Source: JAGQPD01 sp020426865
GTDB lineage: Bacteria; Planctomycetota; Planctomycetia; Pirellulales; Pirellulaceae
Length of the DNA: 64,000 bases
Direction of reading: 5' to 3'
Assembly (NCBI GenBank): GCA_041399065.1
Contig: JAWKTN010000003.1
Coordinates: 310,001 to 374,000, forward strand
The notes beneath the pieces were generated by a model, which was not told the origin of the DNA, searched no databases, and saw nothing but the letters and a program-made list of their open reading frames with translations. This document shows, one piece after another, positions 45,421 to 54,357 of the stretch (the first letter of the stretch is position 1; each line of letters starts with the position of its first letter). A program made the position numbers and the translations under genes.

Positions 45421-45791
45421 GGGAGTGCTATCCCGTGCGGACTCGTCCGGGGAGGCTGCTTTCGAGCCTCCCTGGACACTTCTTTCTTAACCATCTTGTG
45501 AAGGCGTCACCGCCAAATCAACTCACATCTCGCCTGAATCAAGCAAAAAAAAGAAAAAAGGAGACGAGGGAAGGAAACGTAGGCACCTCAGCTACAAACA
45601 CGCAACAGGAAGGAAACAAGGAAGGAAACCAAAGATAAAAATCTTTGACGGAAGGAGACGCGCGCTGAAGTAAACGCGCGCCTTCTCCCCGGCTAAATCG
45701 CGCGAGAAGTAAGCGCCGGTACCAAGGGAGAAAAACTCGAAAATCGTCGGCGTTTTCCTGTGGTTACTAATCCATGAACGTAGGAGGTGCA
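45421..45791. other. Gap with polypurine tract
   Basis: This 371-bp gap includes a purine-rich run (about 45540-45580), GGAAGGAAAC-type short repeats (about 45575-45630) and an imperfect stem built on CGCGCG halves (about 45655-45690). No gene was seen. It probably contains the right end of the IS21-type element and the junction with the IS3-type remnant. Confidence 0.45.
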
Positions 45792-45992
45792 TTATGCAAC
45801 CAAATCCTTGCTTTGTGGGTAATAGGGGCTTGTGCGAACGTGGGTCATGCCGCTGATTCGAACAAATTCCTTGAAGTCCCTCGCGATGAACTGAGGGCCG
45901 TTGTCGGTAATGATCCGAGGGCGAGCTTCCGGGTACTTTTCCTTCGCCACCTCGAGAATAATCTCGATATCGGCTTCTTTGCCCCACATCAT
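45792..45992 (-). pseudogene. IS3-type transposase remnant
   Basis: The 66-residue frame contains RPRIITDNGPQFIARDFKEF and THVRTSPYYPQS, the second-aspartate region of an IS3/rve integrase core. The first catalytic Asp and the Glu are missing, and the normal PYYPQSNG continuation is replaced by KDLVA and a stop. It is a dead fragment at the right end of the accessory region. Confidence 0.75.
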
Positions 45993-46004
45993 CCTGCCTT
46001 ATCA

Positions 46005-47759
46005 CTAAGGCTCGGGGATGACATCAAAGAAACCGATCATCATTTCGTGCCAGCTTTGGTCGCCCCAACGAACGGCAACGGTCGGATCGGGATTAAAGGG
46101 ATTGTCTGCTGAATTGTCGTAGCGCGCCGTACACACGACCCGCGTACCCTTGGGCAGCAATTTGGGCTCCGCCAATTCATAGCTCAACTGCCAATTAAAA
46201 TCGTACTTTGGCACGTCCAAGAGGACCTCTTTGGTACCGTCTGGAAAACGAGCTTCATAGCGAAATGACTTACCGCGCAGGTGCATGTGAGGTGTCATTC
46301 GCAGCAATTTTTCATCGACGCGAGACGTGTAATGGGCAACGACAGCGTGGTCGTCGGCACCCGCTGGTATTTCGAACTTCTGATTGACTGCCGCGCGACC
46401 TCGCAACAAATGCTTGACCGATTCCTTGTCTGTGAAGCGAAAACCGACATAGCTGAGGTCGGTCTGTGGCGACCCGTTGGGCGTATAGTGCATCTCAAAC
46501 ACAAGCTTCGAACCGGCCGGGACATGCGCCGCCAGACCTGCTGGCAACACGTAGGGTTGAGCCCCTGGCGCGTAGCCGGCCAACATCACACGGTTCTCGT
46601 CCAAACGTTTCACTCCCGGCGGCAACAGGTAAACAATGATGTGGTGCACCACGGCACGGTTACCAGGGCGAGCCTCCGCGGCACATAGGTACCTATCTTC
46701 CGCCCAGTGCGGATCTACGACGAAATATTGATAGTCCACTACCCCGTCCGCCGGAACAGCCACCTCCTCGTCACTCATTTTTACCACCTGATGTGGCTCC
46801 GGCATTCGCCAACCGTCCGCAAAATCTGGGGCGGTTGGCAAGGCCTCCAAGTCACCGGCCGGAATTCCATTCTCGACCCATTGATAGATCAGCTGCTTTT
46901 CTTCGTCTGTCAGACGAGCGTCATTGCGGAAATGTCCGTGTTCCGGGCTCGCATACCACGGTGGCATCCGCTGATCCTGTACGACCTCGACAATCATGTC
47001 TTCCCAACCCACAATGTCGTCGTACGACTCCAAAGAAAACGGTGCTACCTCCCCCGCACGGTGGCATTCGACACAACGACGATTAAAGATCGCCGCAATC
47101 TGACCGCTGTAGGTAATATCCCCCGTCGGCACCTGACGCCTGACCCGTCCAATAATGCAGCCTACCGCTTCGGTCTCCCGTACACTCACCTCTTCGCCCG
47201 CCACCAGTTGTCGCAAAGCTTCCGCCAAGTCGTGACGTTGAGCCTTATCACGAGCCGTACCGACACCATATTGGTCGTCAATGCGACCGTGGTAGCAAAC
47301 TCGCCGCTGTGCGTCCAAAACAAATACCTCCGGAGTTCGTTCGGCACCGAAACGATCCGCCACACGGTTCTCTAAATCCTTCAGCAACGCGAAACCCAAT
47401 TTGTGCTGCGCGACGTACTGCGTCAACTCAGAAATGCTATCCTGCGTATTCGAATTGATGCCGACAAAGACAACCTTGTCGTCCGCGAACTCTTCGGCCA
47501 ACTCGTTCAATCTCGGTCCATACAGTTTGGCCAATGGGCATTCAGTGCCAAGAAACGCGACCACCACGTAACGGGCCGCAGACTGGTCCGATAGCTTCCA
47601 ACTCACACCTCGATGCGTCGGAAGCGTGAAATCGTCGACTGTCTTGTCCAGGTGGGAATCGGAATCATCCATTGCCGCGCGCTGCTCCGCGGCCGATACC
47701 GGATTCGCCGCCGACATGATCACAAGTGCCAAGCACACACGTTTTAGCATCCGCATCAC
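46005..47759 (-). CDS. Exported redoxin / cytochrome c / copper monooxygenase-like fusion
   Basis: The 584-residue protein has a signal peptide (VCLALVIMSAANPVSAAE). A thioredoxin-like redoxin domain follows (about 40-185: VVAFLGTECPLAKLYGPRLNEL, a single-Cys TECPL motif). A haem-binding CVECH lies in IAAIFNRRCVECHRAGEVAPFS (about 235). A C-terminal part resembles ascorbate-dependent copper monooxygenases (HHIIVYLLPPG, MHYTPNGSP, HMHLRGKSF). Electron transfer through the haem to a copper site is plausible; the substrate is unknown. The start is GTG at 47759 or the adjacent ATG at 47756, behind three TTCCCCTTA-type repeats that read as GGGGAA on its strand. Confidence 0.82.
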   Translation of the reverse strand: MMRMLKRVCLALVIMSAANPVSAAEQRAAMDDSDSHLDKTVDDFTLPTHRGVSWKLSDQSAARYVVVAFLGTECPLAKLYGPRLNELAEEFADDKVVFVGINSNTQDSISELTQYVAQHKLGFALLKDLENRVADRFGAERTPEVFVLDAQRRVCYHGRIDDQYGVGTARDKAQRHDLAEALRQLVAGEEVSVRETEAVGCIIGRVRRQVPTGDITYSGQIAAIFNRRCVECHRAGEVAPFSLESYDDIVGWEDMIVEVVQDQRMPPWYASPEHGHFRNDARLTDEEKQLIYQWVENGIPAGDLEALPTAPDFADGWRMPEPHQVVKMSDEEVAVPADGVVDYQYFVVDPHWAEDRYLCAAEARPGNRAVVHHIIVYLLPPGVKRLDENRVMLAGYAPGAQPYVLPAGLAAHVPAGSKLVFEMHYTPNGSPQTDLSYVGFRFTDKESVKHLLRGRAAVNQKFEIPAGADDHAVVAHYTSRVDEKLLRMTPHMHLRGKSFRYEARFPDGTKEVLLDVPKYDFNWQLSYELAEPKLLPKGTRVVCTARYDNSADNPFNPDPTVAVRWGDQSWHEMMIGFFDVIPEP

Positions 47760-47819
47760 GATACTTCCCCTTATTTCCCCTTATTTCCCCTCGAGCCTTC
47801 ATCATTCGATGTTCGACCA

Positions 47820-48782
47820 CTACTCGTCCAGCATCACACCGCGCAAATGAGGCAACATCTTGGAAACCTCTTCTCGGTCGACGTCCCTCACCGCCGTTCG
47901 GCGCAAATCAATGTCGCGCAATTCCGACAGCGATGATATTTGTCGTAGCCCATCTAGCGTAACCTCTGTTCCCGATAAATCCAAATATCGCAGCTTCCGC
48001 AAACCCGCGAGATGCGTCATACCAGCATCCGTGATCTTCGTATCGGAAAGATGTAGCGTCTCTAACGTGTCGGCCACGTTCTTCAACTGCGACAATCCAT
48101 TGTCACTGATCGGCACTTGCAATATCGCCAGCGTCTTGACGTTCCGTAACCAACGCAGGCAGTTCAATCCCCGATCCGTGATCGGGGCCCCATCCAGTCG
48201 AATCTCTCGCAGGTCCGTAATAAACCGCAATTGCAGTAACCCTTGATCTTCTCCCTGCCAGTTGTCACGAATATCGACGGTCGCGTTCTCAAACCGTATC
48301 CTCGCACCCCATAGAAACAACATGCTGTGAGCCCACGGCTGCTGTCGACTCAACACAAACTGCGCCCTCGGCGACGCCGTTAAATGTTGCGACTCCGCCA
48401 AATGCCGTAGGGCCTCCTCCGCTCGTCGCGAAGTTTCCGGATCCTCGCTCCAAATGTAGATCTGCCCCAATAACCTTACACAACGCATCGTCCGTTCGAT
48501 CGAATGCTCGCCGGCACCGTGTACTAGATACGGAATCGAAAGTACGTCGAAACGCCGCAAATTCGCCGCTGCCTCTTCGCGGCGTGCATATTCCTTGTGA
48601 TCCAAATCCGCAACCCAACCCAAAAGCTGCGACTCGGTCGCCACCTGCACAATGTTGCTCGCAATCAACGACACCCTCTCTCCGCCCCAACAAACGTTCG
48701 CCGCCGGAAACCATGTGCAAGCCATCGCTGCCATTGCTGTCAACGCTATCGATCGCCGTCGATTCGCAGTGATGGCCACCAT
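47820..48782 (-). CDS. Exported leucine-rich-repeat protein
   Basis: The 320-residue protein starts MVAITANRRRSIALTAMAAM, a probable signal peptide ending near NVCWGGE. An N-terminal helical region is followed by five or so leucine-rich repeats of about 24 residues (LREIRLDGAPITDRGLNCL, LETLHLSDTKITDAGMTHL, LRYLDLSGTEVTLDGLRQI), the 'TDAG' type common in planctomycetes. Likely a protein-binding periplasmic protein. The frame is open to 48881, but the GGGGAG before 48782 and the signal peptide favour the shorter start. Confidence 0.78.
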   Translation of the reverse strand: MVAITANRRRSIALTAMAAMACTWFPAANVCWGGERVSLIASNIVQVATESQLLGWVADLDHKEYARREEAAANLRRFDVLSIPYLVHGAGEHSIERTMRCVRLLGQIYIWSEDPETSRRAEEALRHLAESQHLTASPRAQFVLSRQQPWAHSMLFLWGARIRFENATVDIRDNWQGEDQGLLQLRFITDLREIRLDGAPITDRGLNCLRWLRNVKTLAILQVPISDNGLSQLKNVADTLETLHLSDTKITDAGMTHLAGLRKLRYLDLSGTEVTLDGLRQISSLSELRDIDLRRTAVRDVDREEVSKMLPHLRGVMLDE

Positions 48783-48995
48783 CTGGTTGTATCTCCCCGT
48801 CCCGATCTCTCCGCGGTTTTTCGACTGGCACGAGCCTTGCCATGTCATTTTCGCATTCCCTGAAGTTCGTGGCAACATCAACGATCTTGATGGAATTGGC
48901 GAAATTCACTACAAGCTACCCGAGAAAATGGCACAACGAATGTCATTGGAGACAGCCAGACCGCCAACGGCCGGAAGATTTTGGGGAGTGTCATC

Positions 48996-50423
48996 GTGAT
49001 TTGCCGGGTTCTTCTCGGAATGTTCGTATTATTTGGCACATGCGCGACCGACGCAAGCGAGTCGAGTTTTCCGTATGCGGCGTACGTGAAATCGAATACC
49101 GCCACGGTACGCTGCGGCCCCAGCAGTCGTCACTACGCAACAAGCCGGCTCAATCGAGGAGAGGCCGTCGAGGTCTATCGGATCGAGGATCAGCGGTGGG
49201 CGGCGATCCGTCCACTACAATCCAGTTTTTCCTGGGTACGCGATGACGACCTCGGACCTACCGATGCCAACGGTGTGGCCCGCACGCAACACGACAACGT
49301 GCCAGCGTACATTGGCAGCTCGTTTTCAACAAACAGATCAACCGCGCAGGTCACACTGCAGGCCGACGAAGCGGTGATCGTCCTGGAGCGAGCGGTAACG
49401 ATTGGCCGGGGAAACGCCACGTCCGACGAAGGGTCGTCCGAGACCTGGGCCAAGATTTCGCCCCCAGCTGGCGAGTTCCGCTGGATTCGACTTAGCCAAC
49501 TCTCTCTCCAACCGCCGGAAGCCGTTACCGACGACCTCTCCTCGGCAAGATCGAACGATGACGGTTCCGAACCTCGCCAGCTACATTCGGTCCTCGTCAC
49601 CGACACGTTCGATCGAACGAGCATTGATTCGGCGAATCCCGACGACAGTTCGGCAGGCCCTAGCGAAGAAAATGACGCCGTGGCGACAACGGTGAGCGAC
49701 GATGTCGTCAATGTGTTGCGGGAATTGGCCAACGACCAGCCAGCGGGCGACGAGCAAGTTGTCCCGGCCCAATTCACCGAAGTCGCCGCGCCTCGCACCG
49801 CTGACACCCGCTCGCTCCGCGGTGGCGACGCACTATCGTGGAACGGCGGTGAAGCGGGCACGACGTTCCCTTCCCAACCGCTGATCGACAACACGACGCA
49901 GCTGATCAACGAGTTGATTGCCATTCACGTGGCGCTCTCGGAGCAAATGACCAAAACCGTAGGACAATGGCGCGTTGGCGACCTGCGAATTCGAACTCAA
50001 GCCATCATCGACACGAGCACGTCTACAGAAGTACGTCGTCAGGCCCAAACGCTCCTCAGCCAAATCGCGCAATGTGAAGATCTCATCCGCCGATACCAGA
50101 TGTACTCGACCACGGCGCTAAGCGAGGGGGGGGCCGACGCACTGAACGCTATCGACAGCCACACGGGCAATGATGTGGCGGGTGCGAACTACGACGGAGC
50201 GGGTTGGCTGATGCGAGTCGCTTCGAATCGATCGGGTGCTCCGCGGTACGCACTGACGGATCGCTTTGGCAATGTGGTGAAGTTCGTTGTGCCACAGCCC
50301 GGATTGAACCTCAGCCGATTTGAACGCAAGCATGTGGGGGTCCTGGGCGAGACCAAATCGTCGTCGCTCGACAAACCAATTCTAACCGCCGAACGGATCA
50401 TCGCGCTCGACGGCCTGCGATGA
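48996..50423 (+). CDS. Exported SH3-like protein
   Basis: The 475-residue protein starts with GTG (GGGGAG 7 nt upstream; a TTG at 48981 has no site) and a signal peptide (ICRVLLGMFVLFGTCATDASE). Residues about 25-85 look like a bacterial SH3 domain (YVKSNTATVRCGPSSRHYATSRLNRGEAVEVY). A second similar domain may follow (VPAYIGSSFSTNRSTAQVTLQADEAVIVLE). The middle is acidic and low-complexity; the end is helical then beta-rich. SH3-type domains often bind cell wall or peptides. It is divergent from the leucine-rich-repeat gene. Confidence 0.72.
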   Translation: MICRVLLGMFVLFGTCATDASESSFPYAAYVKSNTATVRCGPSSRHYATSRLNRGEAVEVYRIEDQRWAAIRPLQSSFSWVRDDDLGPTDANGVARTQHDNVPAYIGSSFSTNRSTAQVTLQADEAVIVLERAVTIGRGNATSDEGSSETWAKISPPAGEFRWIRLSQLSLQPPEAVTDDLSSARSNDDGSEPRQLHSVLVTDTFDRTSIDSANPDDSSAGPSEENDAVATTVSDDVVNVLRELANDQPAGDEQVVPAQFTEVAAPRTADTRSLRGGDALSWNGGEAGTTFPSQPLIDNTTQLINELIAIHVALSEQMTKTVGQWRVGDLRIRTQAIIDTSTSTEVRRQAQTLLSQIAQCEDLIRRYQMYSTTALSEGGADALNAIDSHTGNDVAGANYDGAGWLMRVASNRSGAPRYALTDRFGNVVKFVVPQPGLNLSRFERKHVGVLGETKSSSLDKPILTAERIIALDGLR

Positions 50424-50846
50424 GCGGTGCTTAAATGCGAGCAAATCTCGAGCAATTCGCGTACGGTGTCGCTCGTCTACCCGTGTCTAAACCCGCTCGG
50501 GAGATTATTTAGAGTATGGTCGCTGGCCGCCTCCCGCGGACACATACCGTGGAACGCCTGCGGGAGAAGCAAATCGATAGGCCGCGTCCTAATGCGTAGG
50601 TGTCACAAAGCACTAGCAATGGACCCGCGTGACCCTGGAGGCAACGACCCGCAATACCTCGAACCACATAGTATTCCACTCGATAGTACCACCGTAATAC
50701 CTCGAACCACAAAGTATTTCACTCGATAGTACCACCGCAATACCTCGAACCACATAGCATCCGCCCTCGTTGACAAGTCAGGATCGGTCGCATCCCAACG
50801 TGTGGGCTCGAAGGGCCGATACGGCGTGTTTTCAAGTGCTATGGCA
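50424..50846. other. Convergent gap with 43-bp tandem repeat
   Basis: No gene was seen in these 423 bp between two convergent genes. The main feature is the tandem repeat at 50649-50760. Confidence 0.6.
50649..50760. repeat. 43-bp tandem repeat, 2.6 copies
   Basis: Copies start at 50649, 50692 and 50735 with CCGCAATACCTCGAACCACA or a one-base variant. The third copy stops after about 26 bp. Differences are single bases, so the repeat is recent. Each unit contains the half-sites CACTCGATAGTACCA and TACCTCGAACCAC. Confidence 0.9.
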
Positions 50847-53795
50847 TTAGCGGCTTCTCGCGGTATTCAGCAGATCGATAGCGGCACCGCTTTCAACGTT
50901 TACGCGGTTTTGTGCACGCCAGTACTTCATTTTCTGCGCAGCGGCGTGCGATTGCCAACTGCTCCCCGACGCGTTGTACCAGATGTGTGCGTCTGTCCGA
51001 CCGTCCCCCTCCAGAATTAACAGATCTTTGGATTGAGCGTACGAAATGCGATGCGCTCGAGCGGCATAGCGGTCCGAGCGGACTTCCGTATTCCCTTCCG
51101 CAATCAACTCGACATTCGCCTTGCCAACCGATACCGTTGGGCCCAGCGGCAATGTCGAGCGTTGCGGTGCCGTCGAAGCTCCAGCCCCCCGCCCCATCGC
51201 CAGTGCCGTGAGACGCTGGCATTGCAGTAACACGGTGCCGGGAGGAGGTTGTGGATCGTCGAATCGCAGGCTCTCGTCCCAACCCGTGACCATGCCATAA
51301 ACGGCATGAACGGCGCGTTGAAAGGAGACTTCCCGGTGATGCAAGTTGCCAGCAATCCCGCCAGCAAACTCGATTCGCACTGCCCCTAACCCGCGTTGCA
51401 TGTCGATTTCGCCCATCGGTAATTCGTCAGCCCGCACCGTCGAATACCAGCCCGGGCCGCCCGCTGTGACCGTCCCCGATTCCTGCTCAACACGCAACCA
51501 AGGAACACTCAGTCGATCAATGGCCACCAGCCCTTGCTGATCGTGAATCCGGTTTTCAACCAGCACATCCCCTTCGGCCAACAGTGACTTGACCACGGTT
51601 GGCGTCCCGGGCGGCGAAACGCCAATCCCGTTACTCCGCTGCAACTCGATCCTGAGTTGGCGCATGCGAATGTTTTGGGTCTGACTGGTAACCGACACCC
51701 CACCACCGGCGGTCATTGTTTGGCCATCGAATAACAATTGGGACTGCCAAATGACATCGGCAAGCTGTGGGTTTTTTCTGTCGTCGCCGGGAAGGGGTAC
51801 TCGAGCTTTTCCGGGGCCAGGGATTGTGACGCGATTTGTCGCTGCTTCCCAACGGATGGCATCCGAATTAACAGCCATACGTCCCAACTCGATCGACGCC
51901 GGCGCTCCCGAAATTTCGGCACTCAGCGCGCCTGCTGTCGTCGATTGCATCTTCAACAGGTCTCCCGACATTAGAAGGGAATCGGCCGATGCACTCGACG
52001 CGTCCGCGTCACGCCGGCAGGCAACTTGACCACTGACCGTGACCTCTCGAGGCACATAATCGGCCCCGTGACCGGTCAACAAAACCCGCAACGTCTCGCC
52101 GCGGAGATCGAAGTGTTCACGGCTGGCGCCATTGCCGCGTTGTTGCCCGCTAAGGAGCGGCGCGCTCAACCGCATTTGGCCGGATGCACCGTCGGTCGCG
52201 GCGCCAGCGGCGGAATTTGTGGCCAATTCATGATCGAACCACATTTCCAAGCGTTGTACTTGACCGCTCAATCGTGGTGAATCAAAACGCACATCGTCTT
52301 CCGCCAATAGCCGATCGGGCTCAAAGTCGCGGAATTGTCCCACCACGTCCCAATGACCGGACGCATCCGTACGCGAGTCGGTCGATGACGCTCTCTGCCG
52401 AAACCAAACGTGGATCGCGTTAGCGAGCATCTGCCCGGTTGCCAGTCCGTTGATCTCGGCACCACCAACGATCGAGATCCGATGCCCCTCGGTTTCGGGC
52501 AGCATCTGCATGTGCTGCTGCCAAGTGACTTGCATCGGGCGATCGGCGTCCTCGTCCGTGTCAATGGCCAAGCTTCCGGGACCATTGGCGACGACCGTCC
52601 CGAGCGTACCAGGAGCCCCCGCCTGGTATTCGATACGTTTGCCGTCGAAGCTCTGATTCGCATGCCGTAGAAAAACCCCTTGGCTGCTCTCAATGGCAAT
52701 GCGCTCGTGCAGCACGTCATATTCGACACGTTCACAGCGAACTTGCAGGTCCCACGTAGGTGCATTGAGGACTGCCGGATTGCCAAGCGCAACGACACGT
52801 TGCAGCTGTAACTTGGGAATCGATGGCCCGCGCGCTGCCAATTCCGATGTGTCATCACGATTCACTTCGGCATCGCCATCGAAGAACAGTGTCACACGTT
52901 CGCAGCTCAACTGGTCACTTTGTCCTTGCGGATGGACACGGCGAATATCGACATGATCCTCGAGCGTCGCCAGGTGCCGGAGAAAGTCCAGATAGAATGG
53001 GCCACGTGCCGTGATCTCCCACGGTGGGGGACGGTCGCTTGTAGGTGGAGTACGGTTTGCTTTCGTCTTGCCGTCATCGACGTCCAGATACAGGCGATCG
53101 ACGCGAACGAGTTCTAACGATTGAAGTTCAGCTCGCGTGTCGCGCCCCGCGACGATCACCTGGCTGTCGGGTTGCCGGAAGCGAATCGTAAGATCTCTGC
53201 CGCTTCCGAAACTGTTACCAAACCGAAAATGCACGTCGTTGGGTGACCACAAGCGGTCTGCCGACATTTGAATGCCACTTGTCGACAGTTCAATTTGATC
53301 GGCCGCCCCTGCGGAACTCTCTTGCCGTCTCAGCGATACTTGCCCTTGAAAGCGCGCCGAGACAATCTTCCCCAGTTGACCACGCTGCAGGTCCGAATCG
53401 GCATCGAATTCGATGATGGCTCCCTCGGGTGCGCGCAGGATCATGGGAGGCGATTTCTGGGCACTGGCTATGTCCAGTCCCTGGGGATGCAAGATCATCG
53501 TACATGGCCAGACTCGCAACTGCCGCTTTTCCAACGGCTGATGGTTGCGAATCAACAGCATCGCTTGATGGGTTTTCAATACGGCGGCGTTTTCCAGTTC
53601 CCAATCTTGTTCCGAAAACCATAGCGACAAGAGTGGCTGATAGATCGCGGTAGGGGAGGGTGCATCGTCGGCCATCGCCCCCAACTCCTGCCCCGCCTGC
53701 ACCTGCGCGGAAGGATCAATCCAACGGGCCGCAACCAGCGCATAGCCGCCATAGGCCGCCAAAACAATCGCCAGGCTTATAATGGTCCGTCGCAT
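50847..53795 (-). CDS. Very large LptC/LptA-like (OstA-like) protein
   Basis: The 982-residue protein starts MRRTIISLAIVLAAYGGYAL, an N-terminal membrane anchor as in LptC. The body is a long series of short beta strands typical of OstA-like jellyroll repeats (MILRAPEGAIIEFDADSD, IELSTSGIQMSADRLWS, SCERVTLFFDGDAEVN, RCERVEYDVLHERIAI). It follows kdsC by 43 bp in an order (kdsD-kdsC-lptC/A) that matches LPS-export operons. It therefore probably belongs to the periplasmic LPS bridge, at several times the usual 180-200 residues. The family call rests on operon context and strand pattern. Confidence 0.65.
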   Translation of the reverse strand: MRRTIISLAIVLAAYGGYALVAARWIDPSAQVQAGQELGAMADDAPSPTAIYQPLLSLWFSEQDWELENAAVLKTHQAMLLIRNHQPLEKRQLRVWPCTMILHPQGLDIASAQKSPPMILRAPEGAIIEFDADSDLQRGQLGKIVSARFQGQVSLRRQESSAGAADQIELSTSGIQMSADRLWSPNDVHFRFGNSFGSGRDLTIRFRQPDSQVIVAGRDTRAELQSLELVRVDRLYLDVDDGKTKANRTPPTSDRPPPWEITARGPFYLDFLRHLATLEDHVDIRRVHPQGQSDQLSCERVTLFFDGDAEVNRDDTSELAARGPSIPKLQLQRVVALGNPAVLNAPTWDLQVRCERVEYDVLHERIAIESSQGVFLRHANQSFDGKRIEYQAGAPGTLGTVVANGPGSLAIDTDEDADRPMQVTWQQHMQMLPETEGHRISIVGGAEINGLATGQMLANAIHVWFRQRASSTDSRTDASGHWDVVGQFRDFEPDRLLAEDDVRFDSPRLSGQVQRLEMWFDHELATNSAAGAATDGASGQMRLSAPLLSGQQRGNGASREHFDLRGETLRVLLTGHGADYVPREVTVSGQVACRRDADASSASADSLLMSGDLLKMQSTTAGALSAEISGAPASIELGRMAVNSDAIRWEAATNRVTIPGPGKARVPLPGDDRKNPQLADVIWQSQLLFDGQTMTAGGGVSVTSQTQNIRMRQLRIELQRSNGIGVSPPGTPTVVKSLLAEGDVLVENRIHDQQGLVAIDRLSVPWLRVEQESGTVTAGGPGWYSTVRADELPMGEIDMQRGLGAVRIEFAGGIAGNLHHREVSFQRAVHAVYGMVTGWDESLRFDDPQPPPGTVLLQCQRLTALAMGRGAGASTAPQRSTLPLGPTVSVGKANVELIAEGNTEVRSDRYAARAHRISYAQSKDLLILEGDGRTDAHIWYNASGSSWQSHAAAQKMKYWRAQNRVNVESGAAIDLLNTARSR

Positions 53796-53838
53796 TGGGA
53801 CTTGGGGCCTTTCTGCCTTAGGTGCTACGCCTGACGAC

Positions 53839-54357
53839 TTATTCGTACTTGGCAACCACGTCCTGCCATCGCTTCTTGGCTTTCAAGATCAATTCGATCG
53901 TCTCGCGGACAGCGCCACGACCACCGCCGACGTTCGTGACGTAGTGAGCGGCATTGCGCATTTCCTCAACGGCATCGGCGACCGCGACACCAAGTCCCAC
54001 CGATTTCAGCAATCGAAGATCCGTGAGGTCATCGCCGATAAAACAAACCTGTTCAGGACGTAGGTTCAGCGAATTCATCACGTCACGGCCCGTTGTGAAC
54101 TTGTCGTCAAAACCCTGTCGCAGAATCTCGATGCCGAGCTCGGCGGCACGGACCTTTACGATGTGCGACGTTCTCGCTGTTATCACTCCAAATCGATATC
54201 CCGCTCGCTGCCACAGTTTGATTCCCATGCCGTCGCGCACGAAAAACTGTTTGGTTTCAATTCCCTGATTGTTGAAGATGACTCCACCGTCCGTCATCAC
54301 TCCGTCAACGTCCGAAAGAATCAGCTCGATCGGTTCACAGCGCGCTTCAATCTTCAT
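53839..54357 (-). CDS. kdsC: 3-deoxy-D-manno-octulosonate 8-phosphate phosphatase
   Basis: The 172-residue HAD-family enzyme has motif I in LILSDVDGVMTDGGV, motif II ITARTS, the Lys region RQGFDDKFT and motif IV CFIGDDLTDLRLLKSVGL. It has the length of tetrameric capless KdsC phosphatases, which release phosphate from Kdo-8-phosphate in LPS core synthesis. It overlaps the KdsD gene by 4 bp (ATGA) and precedes the LptC/LptA-like gene. Confidence 0.93.
   Translation of the reverse strand: MKIEARCEPIELILSDVDGVMTDGGVIFNNQGIETKQFFVRDGMGIKLWQRAGYRFGVITARTSHIVKVRAAELGIEILRQGFDDKFTTGRDVMNSLNLRPEQVCFIGDDLTDLRLLKSVGLGVAVADAVEEMRNAAHYVTNVGGGRGAVRETIELILKAKKRWQDVVAKYE

Noticed and set aside
18000..46000. 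Complete prophage
   Set aside because: No terminase, portal, capsid, tail-tube or replication genes are visible; only lysis-like and spike-like pieces are present.
50649..50760. CRISPR array
   Set aside because: The 43-bp units are head-to-tail without unique spacers and no cas genes are present.
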